Assembly (NCBI RefSeq): GCF_001577835.2
Contig: NW_015439533.1
Coordinates: forward strand, 190,251-254,250
From: Coturnix japonica
Taxonomy: Eukaryota > Chordata > Aves > Galliformes > Phasianidae
DNA: 64,000 nt
Direction: 5' to 3'
In this document: piece by piece, positions 43,201-55,539 of the stretch
Position numbering within the stretch: position 1 is the first letter of the stretch
How the letters are laid out: every line of letters begins with the position of its first letter
Made by a program: the position numbers and the translations under genes
Notes under the pieces: model-generated
Database searches by the model: none
What the model saw: the letters and a program-made list of their open reading frames with translations, nothing else
What the model was told of the DNA's origin: nothing

Positions 43201-45936
43201 TCAGCCGCATCCTGGCCCACTGGGCCTGCTACAAGGCAAGGAAGGAAGGCTGGGAGGGGGGGTTTGCCATGCTGGGGCCGTGCTGACTGCTCCGCTCCCC
43301 TATAGGTGCAGCAGAAGGACAAATCTGATGAGGAGGTGGCTTATGCCATCAACCAGAAGCTGGGTGACACACCAGGCATCTCCTACTCTGAGATTGCAGC
43401 CCGGGCGTACGACTGCGGCCGGACAGAGCTGGCCATCAAGGTCTGTGGGGTGTCCTGGGGGTGGTGGCACCATGGGCTCAGGGTGACACACAGTGGCTGC
43501 GTGCTGACACCCTCTGCGATGGCCTCAGCTGCTGGAGTACGAGCCGCGCTCCGGGGAGCAGGTCCCGCTGCTGCTGAAGATGAAGCGGAGCAAGCTGGCC
43601 CTGAGCAAAGCCATTGAGAGTGGGGACACTGACCTGGGTAAGGGGCAGGGCTGGGGCTCCTGCACGCACAAAGAGGGGTCCTGAGGCAGGAGGGGCTCTG
43701 CAGAACCCAACACCGAGGGGTCTGCCTGCGTCCAGGCAGCAAATCTCTCTTGGGGGGGACTTGGAATCCAGGGGAACCCATTCATGGCTGTGTGCTGCCT
43801 GGGCTGATGGGGTGGCAGGAGCTGCTTGAGCCCTGCAGAGCAAGGGGGGGAGCAAAGGGCTCTGCCCTGCCTGTGGGTGTATGCTCGCCTCCCTTCCAGA
43901 ACTGGCTGAGTGTCCCAGCAGTGCTCCCCTGGGCAGCCGTGCTGGGGAAGGCTCCTTGTCCCCTGTCCTAAAGTGCTCCTTGTGCCCCAGTCTACACTGT
44001 TGTGCTGCACCTGAAGAATGAGCTGAACCGTGGCACCTTCTTCATGACGCTGCAGAACCAGCCGGTGGCTCTGAGCCTCTACCGCCAGGTGAGGGCTGCC
44101 CAGCACTGTGCACACCCGGCTGGGGGCACCCTGTGTGCTCTGCCCCGAGTCCCCCATCCCACCACCTTGGCTGGGGACCTGGGAGCCACACGATGTGACA
44201 GATGCAGCTCGCTGTACCTGCGAGCCCTCACCTCCACCTGCTGCTTCCCAGTTTTGCAAGCACCAGGAGCGAGAGACGCTGAAGGACTTGTACAACCAGG
44301 ATGACAACCACCAGGAGCTCGGCAACTTCCATGTCCACTCCAGCTACTCGGAGAAGGTCAGTGTCTGGCAGCACAGTGAAAGGGCTTTGGGCTCGTAGCC
44401 CTGGGGCTGTGCTGGAAGTCGTCAGCCCCTCCTGTATGCAGTGGAGAGCTCCAGCTCCCCCCAGGGTGAGGAGGGATCCAGCCCTCTGCCCATCTTGTCT
44501 GATCAAGGCAGGGCATCATCGAGCCCCCCAGCCCATCCAGGGGATGTCCTGCCCTGTGCCCCATCCCTTGTGGTGCAGCATCTGTGTTGGTGTGGGCTGA
44601 TGTGGCTGTTTTCTGTCTCCAGCGCATCGAGGGGCGGGTCGGAGCCCTGCAGAATGCTGTGGATGAGTACTACAAGGCCAAGAATGAGTTTGCTGCCAAG
44701 GTGAGCGTGGTCAGGGCTGCAGAGGAGCCGTGTCCCTCCCCTGCTCTCCCTGCAGCTGGGAGCACTGGGTGCGTTGGGATCGCAGCCACTTGGTGGGTTA
44801 ACAGTGGGACGGTGCTGCCACTTGTTGGGACAGAGACCCTTTATTCTGGTGCTTTACTCCACAGGCCACAGAGGATCAGATCAAGCTCCTGCGGCTCCAG
44901 CGAAACCTCCAGGAGGACTTTGACAAGCCCTACCTCGACCTGTCCCTGCACAACACTGTCTCCACTCTGATCCAGGACGGCCACCACAAGAAAGCAGAGC
45001 AGCTGTACCGGGACTTCAAGATCCCTGACAAGCGGTGGGTCTGGAATGAGGGCAGTGGGTCACAGCTTTGGGGGCAGTGTTGGTTTTTCCTGGTGCCCCG
45101 TATGGGTGTTTAGCTGGGTGTGGGGGCTGCAGTGTGCTGCCAGCTGTGGGAGCTGTTCCCCTGGTGCTCCAGGTACTGGTGGCTGAAGATCAGTGCTCTG
45201 GCCACCCGCGGGGACTGGGAGGAGATGGAGAAGTTCTCCAAGAGCAAGAAGTCGCCCATTGGGTACCTGGTAAGAGACAGGACCTGTCCCACTCCCTGTC
45301 TGCCCTTCTGTCTGTGCTCTCCCTGAGGAGGGTGGTGATGGGGGTGGGCTGTGCTGTGGGGCTGAGCTGCCCCATGGGGCACAGTGGGAGCAATCAGGGG
45401 AGCCTGGTGTGGGGCAGCAGACTCCCCTCACCCTACTCGGCTCCTCCTCAGCCCTTTGTAGAGATCGCTGTGAAGCACCACAACCGCTACGAGGCCAAGA
45501 AGTACGCACCCCGGGTCACCCCCGAGCAGCGGGTCAAGGCCTTCATCCTTGTGGGGTATGTTGGCTGTTTGAGCCTGGGGGCGCAGGGGGGAGCTGGAGC
45601 TATGGCTGGGGCCACAGCAGCATGATCGTGGTGCAGCAGCTCTCCCAGTGCTGGGGGCTTAGTGTGCTCTGGAGGGATAAGGGAGGCAATGATCCTCCTG
45701 CTGCCATTGGGGGCTGCAGGGGCTGCCACCCAGCCCCCTCCTTTCTCACAATGGGGGGAAGCGGTGCCTTCATGCCCCGCTTCACCCGCAGGGACCTGGA
45801 GCAGGCGGCTGACGCTGCCATCGAGCACAAGAACGAGGCTGAGATGAACCTGGTCCTGTCCAAGTGCTCGGCCGCCACCGACAGTGCCGTGATGGAGAAG
45901 CTGAGCCGGGCTCGTGCTCAGCTGCTCAAGAAGTGA
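37271..45936 (+). CDS. VPS16: VPS16, core subunit of the HOPS/CORVET tethering complexes
   Basis: Cytosolic subunit that binds VPS33 and supports endosome-lysosome fusion. 24 exons: 37271-37323, 37701-37789, 37900-37997, 38718-38846, 39203-39347, 39412-39527, 39735-39857, 40830-40885, 41073-41162, 41579-41673, 41849-41925, 42166-42297, 42408-42535, 42893-42928, 43127-43235, 43306-43440, 43529-43637, 43991-44088, 44252-44356, 44623-44700, 44865-45034, 45173-45269, 45452-45555, 45792-45936. The sum is 838 residues (human 839). N-terminal beta-propeller ([39 protein letters not shown]) is followed by the alpha-solenoid ([53 protein letters not shown]). Introns 9 and 13 have U12-type donors and intron 15 a GC donor. 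AATAAA at 46092-46097. Confidence 0.97.
37335..37565. repeat. 19-base minisatellite GGGCCTAGTGGGGGGATCT
   Basis: About 12 units with ACATG/ATCTG/ACCTG variants in VPS16 intron 1, G-rich on the coding strand. Confidence 0.96.
40338..40606 (+). mobile_element. CR1 LINE 3' fragment in VPS16 intron 7
   Basis: CR1 3' end on the + strand: GGAGGAAGTTTTTCCCCCAG, GGTTGCCCAAGGAGGCTGTG, and a terminus of CCATTCTGTGATCCTATGA. Confidence 0.9.
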
Positions 45937-46214
45937 GCGGCGCTGACCCTGCGCCTACCCTGGGCTCGGGACCCTCGTTGGGGACACGGGGCTGCACGGA
46001 GGGGCCGTGGGGGGGTCGCTGCGATGCTGTGACCGACTGCAGCTCCCCGCAGCTCCCCGCCCCTGCTGCTCCCCCGCCTCCATCCCTGGTCAATAAAGAA
46101 CGAGACGTTGAAGTGCTGCGACCTGCTGGGGAGCGACCCTCGGGCTGGGGCGGGGCTGAGGGCGCGGGGCTCAGCGGGGCGGGCACAGCCGTTCATGGGG
46201 GGGGGGAGTTGGGC

Positions 46215-46325
46215 TGCTCGGGGGTCCCGTCGGGTCCCGTCGGGTCCCGTTGGGTCCCGTTGGGTCTCGTGGGGTCCCGTGGGTCCCATTGGGTCCCGTT
46301 GGGTCCCGTTGGGTCCCGTGGGCTC
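46215..46325. repeat. 10-base repeat GGGTCCCGTT
   Basis: About ten units of GGGTCCCGTT/GGGTCCCGTC between VPS16 and IDH3B, about 130 bases before the IDH3B start. Confidence 0.95.
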
Positions 46326-46453
46326 CCAGGCAGCGCTGGGGCCGCTCGCGGCGCCGTAACTGCCGTGCGTCCTCCCAGCCGCCAGGGGGCGCACAGCGCA
46401 GCACCGGGCGCTGCCGCTCTACCCGCAGTCCCGGGGCACTGTGGGGCGGCAAG

Positions 46454-49400
46454 ATGGCGGCGCTCGGCGTAGGGCGAGCTGCGGTCAGGGTGCGGGGCTG
46501 CGGGGCGGCGGGGCGGGACCGGGGCTGGACGCGGGGCGGGACGCGGGGTCCGGGGCTGCGGTGTCGGCCGGGGTCGGGAGGAGCCCGTTATGAGGGGGGG
46601 GGGGTCGCTCCGCAGCCGTTTAACCGCCGCTCTCCCCCCAGGGCCTCCTGCGGGCACCCTGCGGCCTGCGCCGACCCCTGGGCGCCTCCGCCGGGCTGCA
46701 GCAGAACCACAGGGCCAAGGTGAGCGGGACCGGACGGAACCGGCACCGAACGGCTGGGAGCGGTGACAGCAAACAGACAGAACGGGCCGTGACCGGCATT
46801 AACGGCCCCGTGGGCATTAACGTGTCATGACAGGGAGCGGCTGAAGCTGCCTTAAGGGGCTCAGTGAGCTGCTCCGTGCGGGCAGACGGTGTTGGTAACG
46901 AGGGGGGCACTGAGATATGGAGGGCAGAGGGGAGCAGTGAGATATTGAAGGCAGAGGGGAGCAATGAGATATTGAAGGCAGAGGGGAGCAGTGAGATATT
47001 GAAGGCAGAGGGGAGCAGTGAGATATGGAGGGCAGAGGGGAGCACTGAGATGTTGAAGGCAGAGGGGAGCACTGAGATATTGAAGGCAGAGGGGAGCACT
47101 GAGATATTGAAGGCAGAGGGGCAGCGCTGCTGTTGCTTTCCCTGCCCTGCAGTTCGGGTCCGTGTGCTGCTGCTCCCTGCTCACCTCCTCAGGTGGCCAC
47201 AAAGAAGCTCATAGAGCTGCAGCACAATGACAGGCTGAGGGAGCTGGGCTTGTTCAGCATGGAGATGAGAAGGGTACAAGGTGACCTCAGTGCAGCCTGC
47301 CAGGACATGAAGGAGCCTGCAGACAGGAAGGGAGCCAAGTCTTTGAAAGGGCAGATAAGGGCAGGACAAGGGGAAATGGTTTGGAGCTGAAGGAGGCAGA
47401 TTGAGGGTGGATGTCAGGGGGAAGTTCTTCAATGTGAGAGTGGGGAGGTGCTGGAACAGCTGCCCAGAGAGGCTGTGGATGCCCCGTCCATCCCTGGGGG
47501 TGTTCAAGGCCAGCTTGGATGGGGCCCTGGGCAGCCTGGGCTGGTATCAATGTGGAGGTTGGTGGCCCTGCCTGTGGTGGGGGGTTGGAGCTCTGTGATC
47601 CTTGGGGTCCCTTCCAACCCAGACCATTCTGTGTGTGATTCTGTGCCATTCTTGTCCCTTCCCATCACCATCCAGACTCTGTAGGTCTCTGTCAGCACTG
47701 CAGGGAATTAGTGGCTGAAGAGGCAGGGATTATTTAAAAGCACTGTGCAAAAATAAGTGGCAGCTCAATGGGAGGGAGGTGGTGGGGAGGGGCTCAGGGA
47801 TCACCTCTAGGACCAACTCTGCTTCATATGTTCAGGCTTGGTCTTAAGCACAGAACTAAGAGTGGACAGTGACAGGACAAGGGCTGTGTTTAAATGGCTT
47901 TAAACTGAGGCAGGGGAGGTTTAGGTTGGATTTAGGAGGGTGGTGACACACTGAACAGGTTGCCCAGGGAGGCTGTGGATGCCCCATCCCTGCTGGCATT
48001 CAGGGCCAGGCTGGATGTGGCTCTGGGCTCTCATGAATAACTGCAGAGGGTGCAGATGTTGTCCATGCTGTTAGTACCCTTCCCCTGCCCTGCTGCCTGC
48101 AGGTTGGGGCTCACGTTGGATTATGTGGGAGGTCTGAGTGTCGTTTTCTCTCCTTGCAGTCAGAAAATGCAAAGTCAGAGGGCACGTTCCAGGTCACCAT
48201 GCTGCCTGGGGACGGCGTGGGCCCGGAGCTGATGCACGCCGTCAAGGAGGTGTTCAAGGTAACATCTGCTGAGCCAGAGGGCAGCCCAGCTCCAGCATGG
48301 AAGTGGGTTGTGAGCAGCCTGGGGTCCTTCCATGGAGCAGGTTCAGCTCACGCAGTTCTTGCAAACAGATCATTATCATGGAGACCTTCCCAGCTGTAAC
48401 TCAGGGCAGCAGCGAGCATTCAACTGTTCTGCCTCGTAATACAGGATGAGTTTGTCATAGAATAGGAAGCAGACGGTGTTGTCTGCTGTGGTAGATGACA
48501 CAGCGGGCAGGAAGTCCTGATATAACAGGTGGCAGAAAACACCATTATGCAGCCACAGCTGAAATGGAATTAGTGTCCCTGAGGTCCAGGCTCAGCACAC
48601 TGCGTTCCGTTCCCTTTTGTCCCCAAGGAGACGCTCTGGCTGGTTGAAGTTTCATGCCCCGACTCTTTGTCTCTGGTGCAGGCTGCCAGCGTCCCCGTGA
48701 TCTTTGATGAGCACCACCTGAGTGAGGTGCAGAACATGGCGTCGGAGGAGAAGCTGGACGAGGTGGTGGACTCCATGAAGGAGAGCAAAGTGGCACTTAT
48801 AGGTGAGGACCTGTGCTCCCTGTCCAGCAAGGAGAGCTGCCCGTATCTCAGAAGCTTGAGATGCTTCCAGGGGGCAGCATTTCTGGGGTTAGGAAGCGTG
48901 TTCTCTTTAAACAAAGAAGTTTGTGTCTACTTGGTTTCCTTAGCTCATCATTGGAGGGGTTGAGAGGTTGTATCCAACTTCTCCTGAAAGGAGACCTGCT
49001 AGCATGGCCTGCAGAAACAAAGGGCCTCGTCTGGGTCCAGTGTAATACAAATGGGTCTCTGTCCTTGTCTGAGACTTTATGGAAAGCCCCCTGCTGCCCT
49101 CTCACCCAGGTTCAGACCAGCTCCTTTGCAGCTGTCAGTGCACTTTGTGTTCTTACTGCTGCTCCGTGTTGTCCCTGCAGGCAAGATCCACACCCCCATG
49201 GAGTACAAGGGAGAGCTGGCTTCCTATGACATGAGACTGAGGTGAGCTCAGCGCCCTGCTTGGCTGCCAGGGCTGGGAACCATCACAGCACTGAGAAACC
49301 CACTTCACACTCAGTTCTGGTACCAAATCGGGGCTGAAGGAGACGAGTCCAGGGCAGATGGGAGGTTCACGTGTCACCAGGAAGACAAAGATCCTGGGAA

Positions 49401-52400
49401 CCGTGGCTGGGAGCTGCCTCTTGGGATTGCACCCCATTAATTGCCTTCCTGGGGTCCCTTGGAGGGGGTGGGGGTGGCAGGGGGGTGGGCACAGTGAGCT
49501 GCCTCGACACAGGGCAGTCAGAGCCAGGCTGTGATAGGTGAGAATGGCTCCGTGTCCTTGAGACCAGGGGTGGCTGGAGCAGGAGCTGTGGGCTGATGTG
49601 TTGGGACAGGTTGTTGTTGGCACCCAGCAGCTGCCAGCAGCGGTCACTGCCCCAGGAATAGCTCCAGCAAAGTGCTGACTCTGCTGCTGCTTCTATTGCA
49701 GGCGCAAGTTGGACTTGTTTGCAAACGTGGTCCACGTGAAGAGCTTGCCAGGCTACCAGACACGGCACAACAACTTGGACCTCGTGATCATCCGTGAGCA
49801 GACGGAGGGGGAGTACAGCGCTCTGGAGCACGAGGTGTGGGAGCTGCTTTGTGCTGCTGCTGGCAAACAGGGGCTGGGGGAACCTGGGCCCTGTGGCTGA
49901 GCTCAGTGCATGGGGCACGGCGCTGCGTCCCACTGCTGCTCAGTGCAGGCCCAGCAGGGCCTGGAGCTGCAGCACTGGCAGCAATAGGAGATGGGTGAGA
50001 GCAGCTGGTGATCTGAAGGCACACAGACAGCGACAGGCCTGATGGTGGGCTGCACGAGGGGTCGGGCCTGAACAAAAGGACTCGAGGAGGTTGAGGCACA
50101 TATTGCTGAGGTGGTGCAGCATTGGGCAGGGGGTCATGGTCGGTGTCACAGAGCACGGGGTGGTCAGCAGCATGGGTGGGTGGGGCAGAGCAGTGGGGCA
50201 GGTCTGTGGGGCAGAGCAGTGGGTTAGGGCTGTGGGTTAGGGCTGTGGGGCAGGGCTGTAGGACAGGGCTGTGGGGCAGGGCTGTGGGGCAGGGCTCTGG
50301 GGCAGGGCTGTAGGGCAGGGCTGTGGGGCAGAGCAGTGGGTTAGGGCTGTGGGGCAGGGCTGTGGGGCAGGGCTGTAGGGCAGGGCTGTGGGGCAGGGCT
50401 CTGGGGCAGGGCTGTAGGGCAGAGCAGATGGGGCAGAGCCAGTGGCTGTTAGGGCTGTGGGCAGCGGCTAAGGTGGGGCAGGGCTGCTAGGGCAGGGCTT
50501 TGGGGCAGCGGCTGTAGGGCAGAGCAGTGGGGCAGAGCAGTGGGTTAGGGCTGTGGGGCAGGGCTGTGGGGCAGGGCTGCAGGCTGTGTGTGGCAGCTCC
50601 TCACTCTCCCTTTGTGTGCAGAGTGTGAAGGGAGTCATCGAGTGCCTGAAGATCATCACCCGCGCCAAGTCGCAGCGCATCGCCAAGTTCGCCTTCGACT
50701 ACGCCACCAAGAAGGGGCGCTCCAAGGTGACGGCTGTGCACAAAGCCAACATCATGTGAGTGCTGCAGACCCCTGCGGGCGCTGCCGTGTCCCAGGCCTT
50801 GCTGCTCTCAGCTCTGGGTCCCATCGGGGCAATGCCAGGTGCTGGTCCGGCTCTGGAGGGGCTGGGTGTTTCCTGGCAGCTGTTGTTCCCCTCTGTGTGG
50901 CCCCATCACTGCTATGGGCCTGGCTGAGGCCGGACAGCTGCATCCTGAGGCTGCCAGCTGAGCAGGGAGCTCTGACATTGGAGGCTGTTCTGTGCTCCCC
51001 CCCTCCAGGCTCTGACTTCACCGCTTTGTTTCTGCAGCGTGAGCTGCACTAGGGCTGCCTGCCCCCATCCCTGCTGCGCTGGGACACCAATTGCTGTGGG
51101 ATGCTTCTGTACTGATTTCAGTGCTGCCCCGCAGAAGCCTCAGAGCGTGTCTGTTGCCTCTCAGGAAATTAGGTGACGGGCTCTTCCTGCAGTGCTGTAA
51201 GGAGGTGGCAGAACTCTACCCCAAGATCAAGTTTGACACCATGATAATTGACAACTGCTGCATGCAGGTGAGGCTCCTCCTTTCTTGCCTCACCGCATCC
51301 CAGGGCCGTCCTGCTCCTCCTGCTGCTGCTCTGCCTGCTGGGCGAGGGGCTCTAAAGCTGCTGCTGCTGCTGCTGTCAGCTCGGGCTGTTTGCCTGTGTC
51401 CTGCTTTGCTGCTTGCAGGGGGGAGCACAGGCTGGTGCCTCCAGCCTTTCCCTGCTCCCCACCAGAGCAGGGCAGGAGCTGCAGGGATGATGGATGATGT
51501 CTGACACCCGGAGCTAATGTGTGGGCTGGGCTTGCAAAGCCACCAGGTGCTGTGGGTCTGTGGCAGGGCTCCGTGTGCTCTCTGTGCTCCCTGCTGTTAC
51601 CTGACCAGGTTGTGTGTGGGGTTCTGCTGTTGCTCCAGTTGCAGCCCCTGCCCTCTCCTGCTCTCGTGCTGCCTGTGTTGCCTCTGGCTGCTGCACGGGG
51701 CTCACATCTTCCCTTCCCTCCACGCAGCTGGTGCAGAACCCCTACCAGTTTGACGTGCTGGTGATGCCCAACCTCTACGGGAACATCGTTGACAACCTGG
51801 CAGCTGGTCTGGTGGGTGGTGCTGGTGTGGTGCCCGGGGAGAGCTACAGTGCGGAGTACGCCGTGTTCGAGATGGTGAGTGGGCAGCTGTGCCCCCAGCA
51901 GCAGCGTGTGCCACCCCAGCACCTTGTGTGCCCCCAGCAGCACCCCAGGTGCCTCCCCAGCTCCTGGCACACCGGTTCGGCTCCTTCACCCTCTTGTTGT
52001 CCCGCAGGGCGCCCGACACCCCTTTGCCCAGGCTGTGGGCAGGAACATTGCCAACCCCACGGCCATGCTGCTGACGGCTGCCAACATGCTGCGGCACCTC
52101 AAGTACGTGCTGGGGGGGGGCGGGGTGGGAGGGCAGCTCTGTGCTGTGGGGTGTGAGGGCAGCTCTGTGCTGTGGGGTGGGAGGGCAGCTCTGTGCTGTG
52201 GGGTGTGAGGGCAGCTCTGTGCTGTGGGGTGGGAGGGCAGCTCTGTGCTGTGGTTGTGAGGGCAGCCCCGCACCATGGGCTGGCAGTGACGTATGGCCGC
52301 TGTCCTCTCTGCAGCCTGGAATTCCACTCCAACCTGATCTCGGATGCGGTGAAGAAGGTGATCAAAGTGGGCAAGGTGAGCGCTGGTTTGTGGCTGTTCC

Positions 52401-55281
52401 CGTTTGCTGTTGGTGCTGTCGCGGTGCTGCGTTGTCCCGCGGGTATTTCCAACCTCTCACCTCCCCCTTCTCCACCCCAGGAAGCTCCGGGTCCCGCTGC
52501 TTCCCCTGTAGCCGGTCGGGCCGCTGGTTCTTGCGGGGCTGGGGGGCGTCAGACGCATCTTCCTCGTAGCTGCCCCCCCCGGGCTCTGTCAGGGCGCACG
52601 GAGGGAGCTGCTCTGTCCTGTCCTGTCCTCTCTCCTCCTGTCCTGTCCTCTCCTGCCCCTCAGCGCCTTCACTCAGTTTCACCATCACGTTTCTCCCTTG
52701 TTTCTCCCCTTCCCTGTGTTGGATTTTTAGGTTCGGACGCGGGACTTGGGCGGTTACTGCACCACTTCTGACTTCGTCAAGTCTGTGATTGACAACCTGC
52801 ACCCCCACTATGGTGCCTAGGAGCCCCCGGCACCTCACTGCCCCCCCCCCCCGTAGCTCAGTGGTTCAGGGTTCATCCCCCCGTTCCCTCCCGGCTGCCG
52901 CTCGCTGGGCTCCGGGGCAGGAGGTTCCTCCTCCTTCGCAGCCCGGTGACGCCGCAGCCGCGTTGGCCGCGTCCCTTTTCTCCTCCCCCGGCCCGGAGCG
53001 GCGCTGGGGGGGGCGGCAGCTCCGACCCGGCCCCGTCAGGCAGCTCCGATCAGCGGCGGGACCCGGGGTCCTGCTCGTCTCATTCCACTCCCGGCGGCTT
53101 TAGCAATAAACGGGACCCTGAGCTGAGCTGGGCCGTGCGGGGCCGTTCGCGTGTCCGCAGCGATGGAGGGACGCGAGGGTTCGCTCAGCGCCCGCACAGC
53201 GGCCAGGACCGGCCCCGGATCAGCGCCGCGCCCCGTCCGTGTGCATGGCGTGCATGGCTCCGTGCTGCCGTCCGTGTGCATGGCGTGCATGGCGTGCATG
53301 GCTCCGTGCTGCCATCCGTGTGCATGGCGTGCATGGTGTGCATGGCTCCGTGCTGCTCCGTGCTGCCGTCCGTGTGCATGGCGTGCATGGCGTGCATGGC
53401 TCCGTGCTGCTCCGTGCTGCCATCCGTGTGCATGGCGTGCATGGCTCCGTGCTGCCATCCGTGTGCATGGTGTGCATGGCGTGCATGGCTCTTGTGCTGC
53501 CATCCGTGTGCATGGTGTCCATGGTGTGCATTGCTCCGTGCTGCATCCGTGTGCATGGCGTGCATGGCGTGCATGGCTCCCGTGCTGCCATCCGTGTGCA
53601 TGGTGTGCATGGCGTGCATGGCTCCCGTGCTGCCGTTCCGTGTGCATGGCGTGCATGGCTCCGTGCTGCCATCCGTGTGCATGGCGTGCATGGCTCCGTG
53701 CTGCCATCCGTGTGCATGGTGTGCATGGCGTGCATGGCTCCGTGCTGCCCGTCCGTGGTGCATGGTGTCATGGTGGTGCATGGCTCCGTGCTGTCATCCG
53801 TGTGCATGGCGTGCATGGCTCCGTGCTGCCGTCCGTGTGCATGGTGTGCATGGCGTGCATGGCTCCGTGCTGTCATCCGTGTGCATGGCGTGCATGGCTC
53901 CGTGCTGCCATCCGTGTGCATGGCGTGCATGGCGTGCATGGCTCCGTGCTGCCATCCGTGTGCATGGTGTGCATGGCGTGCATGGCTCCGTGCTGCCGTC
54001 CGTTGTGCATGGCGTGCATGGCTTCCGTGCTGCCATCCGTGTGCATGGCGTGCATGGCTTCCGTGCTGCCATCCGTGTGCATGGTGTGATGGTCGTGCAT
54101 GGCTCCGTGCTGCCGTCCGTGTGCATGGCGTGCATGGTGTGCATTGGCTCCGTGCTGCCTCCGTGTGCATGGCGTGCATGGCGTGCATGGCTGCGTGCTG
54201 CCGTCCGTGTGCTGGTGTGCATGGTGTGCATGCTCTGTGCTGCCATCCGTGTGCATGGTGTGCATGGCGTGCATGGCTCCGTGCTGCCGTCCGTGTGCAT
54301 GGCGTGCATGGTGTGCATGGCTCCGTGCTGCCATCCGTGTGCATGGCGTGCATGGCTGCGTGCTGCCGTCCGTGTGCATGGCGTGCATGGCTGCGTGCTG
54401 CCGTCCGTGTGCATGGTGTGCATGGCTCCGTGCTGCCATCCGTGTGCATGGCGTGCATGGTGTGCATGGCTCCGTGCTGCCATCTGTATGCATGGTGTGC
54501 ATGGCTGCGTGCTGCCGTCCGTGTGCATGGCGTGCATGGCGTGCATGGCTCCATGCTGCCATCCGTGTGCATGGTGTGCATGGCTGCGTGCTGCCGTCCG
54601 TGTGCATGGTGTGCATGGCTGCGTGCTGCCGTCCGTGTGCATGGTGTGCATGGCTCCGTGCTGCCATCCGTGTGCATGGTGTGCATGGTGTGCATGGCTG
54701 CGTGCTGCTCCGTGCTCGCTCGGCCCCGGGGCGCTGCGGGCCGGGCGGGGGGTCGCGGCTGCGGCAGCTCGTGGTTTGAGCCCGGCCCGGAGCGAGCGGC
54801 CGGACGTTCAACTAACGGCGCTTCGTGTTGTGCGAGCGAATAAAGGCCCCAACGCTCCCCCCGCCCCCAACCAGCCCCGCATCCCGCACAGCGCCGCCTC
54901 CGGCTGCACCGCGGGGACCCGGCAACGGGCAGGGACTGAGCCGGGCTGCGGCGGGGACACGGCGGGACACGGCGGGACACGGCCCCGCTGCCCTGGGAGC
55001 AGCGGCTCTTCCTAATGCCGGGCTGGGAGCTGCGGCCATCGGGGCACAGCGGCACCAACAGCGGCCGGAGCAGCCGCCAACACCGGGACACAGCAACGGC
55101 CGGAGCGACCCCGGCCCAGGACACGGCAACGTCCGACCGGCCCCAGCCCCGGACGCAGCGGCCGCCGGGCGGTTTCCGTCACTGACGCTGCGTTTCGTTG
55201 CAGGTTCGCACAGCGGACATGGGTGGATACGCCACGTCCATGGATTTCACCCAGGCTGTGATCGGGTCCCTGGACGTGTAG
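46454..55281 (+). CDS. IDH3B: Isocitrate dehydrogenase 3 (NAD+) beta subunit, with alternative last exons
   Basis: Mitochondrial matrix subunit of the NAD-dependent isocitrate dehydrogenase heterotetramer of the TCA cycle. Exons: 46454-46489, 46642-46719, 48160-48258, 48682-48802, 49181-49241, 49702-49834, 50622-50755, 51165-51267, 51728-51874, 52008-52102, 52315-52375, then either 52731-52820 (385 residues, as human) or 55204-55281 (381 residues). Arg-rich N-terminal transit peptide ([20 protein letters not shown]); [55 protein letters not shown]. The two ends read [20 protein letters not shown] and [20 protein letters not shown]. Poly(A) signals at 53105-53110 and 55339-55344. The start codon overlaps a YY1-type CAAGATGGCGGC, typical of a TATA-less housekeeping promoter. 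Confidence 0.96.
46905..47125. repeat. 27-base minisatellite GAGATATTGAAGGCAGAGGGGAGCA
   Basis: Eight units of 27 bases with ATGGAGG/ATTGAAG variants in IDH3B intron 2. Confidence 0.97.
47195..47642 (+). mobile_element. CR1 LINE 3' fragment in IDH3B intron 2
   Basis: CR1 3' region on the + strand from GCACAATGACAGGCTGAGGG through GGGGAAGTTCTTCAATGTGA to CCATTCTGTGTGTGATTCTG. It is the sense version of the nested CR1 at 32320-32840. Confidence 0.92.
47870..48035 (+). mobile_element. Short CR1 LINE fragment in IDH3B intron 2
   Basis: GGTTTAGGTTGGATTTAGGA and GAACAGGTTGCCCAGGGAGG are CR1 3' sequence on the + strand; the terminus is lost after CTGGATGTGGCTCTGGGC. Confidence 0.85.
50165..50580. 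repeat. 10-base repeat GGGGCAGGGCTGT
   Basis: Degenerate GGGCTGTGGGGCAGGGCTG units in IDH3B intron 6. Positions about 50400-50520 carry scattered extra bases (AGCCAGTGGCTG, GCAGCGGCTAAGG), like other unpolished patches in the window. Confidence 0.94.
52115..52262. repeat. 29-base minisatellite GTGCTGTGGGGTGGGAGGGC
   Basis: Five units alternating GGGGTGGGAGG and GGGGTGTGAGG in IDH3B intron 10. Confidence 0.96.
53228..54715. repeat. GTGCATGGCGTGCATGGCTCCGTG-type minisatellite between alternative IDH3B ends
   Basis: About 1.5 kb of units (CCGTGTGCATGGCGTGCATGG, GCTCCGTGCTGCCAT) with 10-base subrepeats GTGCATGGCG/GTGCATGGTG. Single-base indels cluster at about 53480-54240. It lies between exon 52731-52820 and exon 55204-55281, so it is intronic for the distal isoform. 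Confidence 0.97.
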
Positions 55282-55539
55282 GGCCCATCCCCGCCCTCTG
55301 GGCCCCGCGACCTGCCCGGTAATTTATTGCTTCCCTCTAATAAAGTGCGACTCTGCAACGTGACGGTCCCTGCCCGCAATGCAGCGCCCTGAGCCCCCCC
55401 GGTAACAGCGGGATACGGCTCCAGTACCGGGAAACAATGGGGCACCGGTTATAACACAGCGGGGCACCGGGCACAGCGCAGCGCTGGGGGGCTGCAGCCA
55501 TGAGGAGCCGTGAGGAAAAAGCAGGAGGAGCAACCGCAG

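Noticed and set aside
52849-52886. tRNA-like stretch: TAGCTCAGTGG followed by GGTTCATCC
   Set aside because: It resembles A and B boxes, but they are only a few bases apart, no anticodon arm or acceptor stem can be formed, and it lies in the IDH3B 3' UTR.
53220-55124. Open frames of more than 500 codons in the GTGCATGGCG array, on both strands
   Set aside because: The repeat lacks stop codons in most frames; translations are monotonous ([15 protein letters not shown]) and no splice or start context supports a protein.
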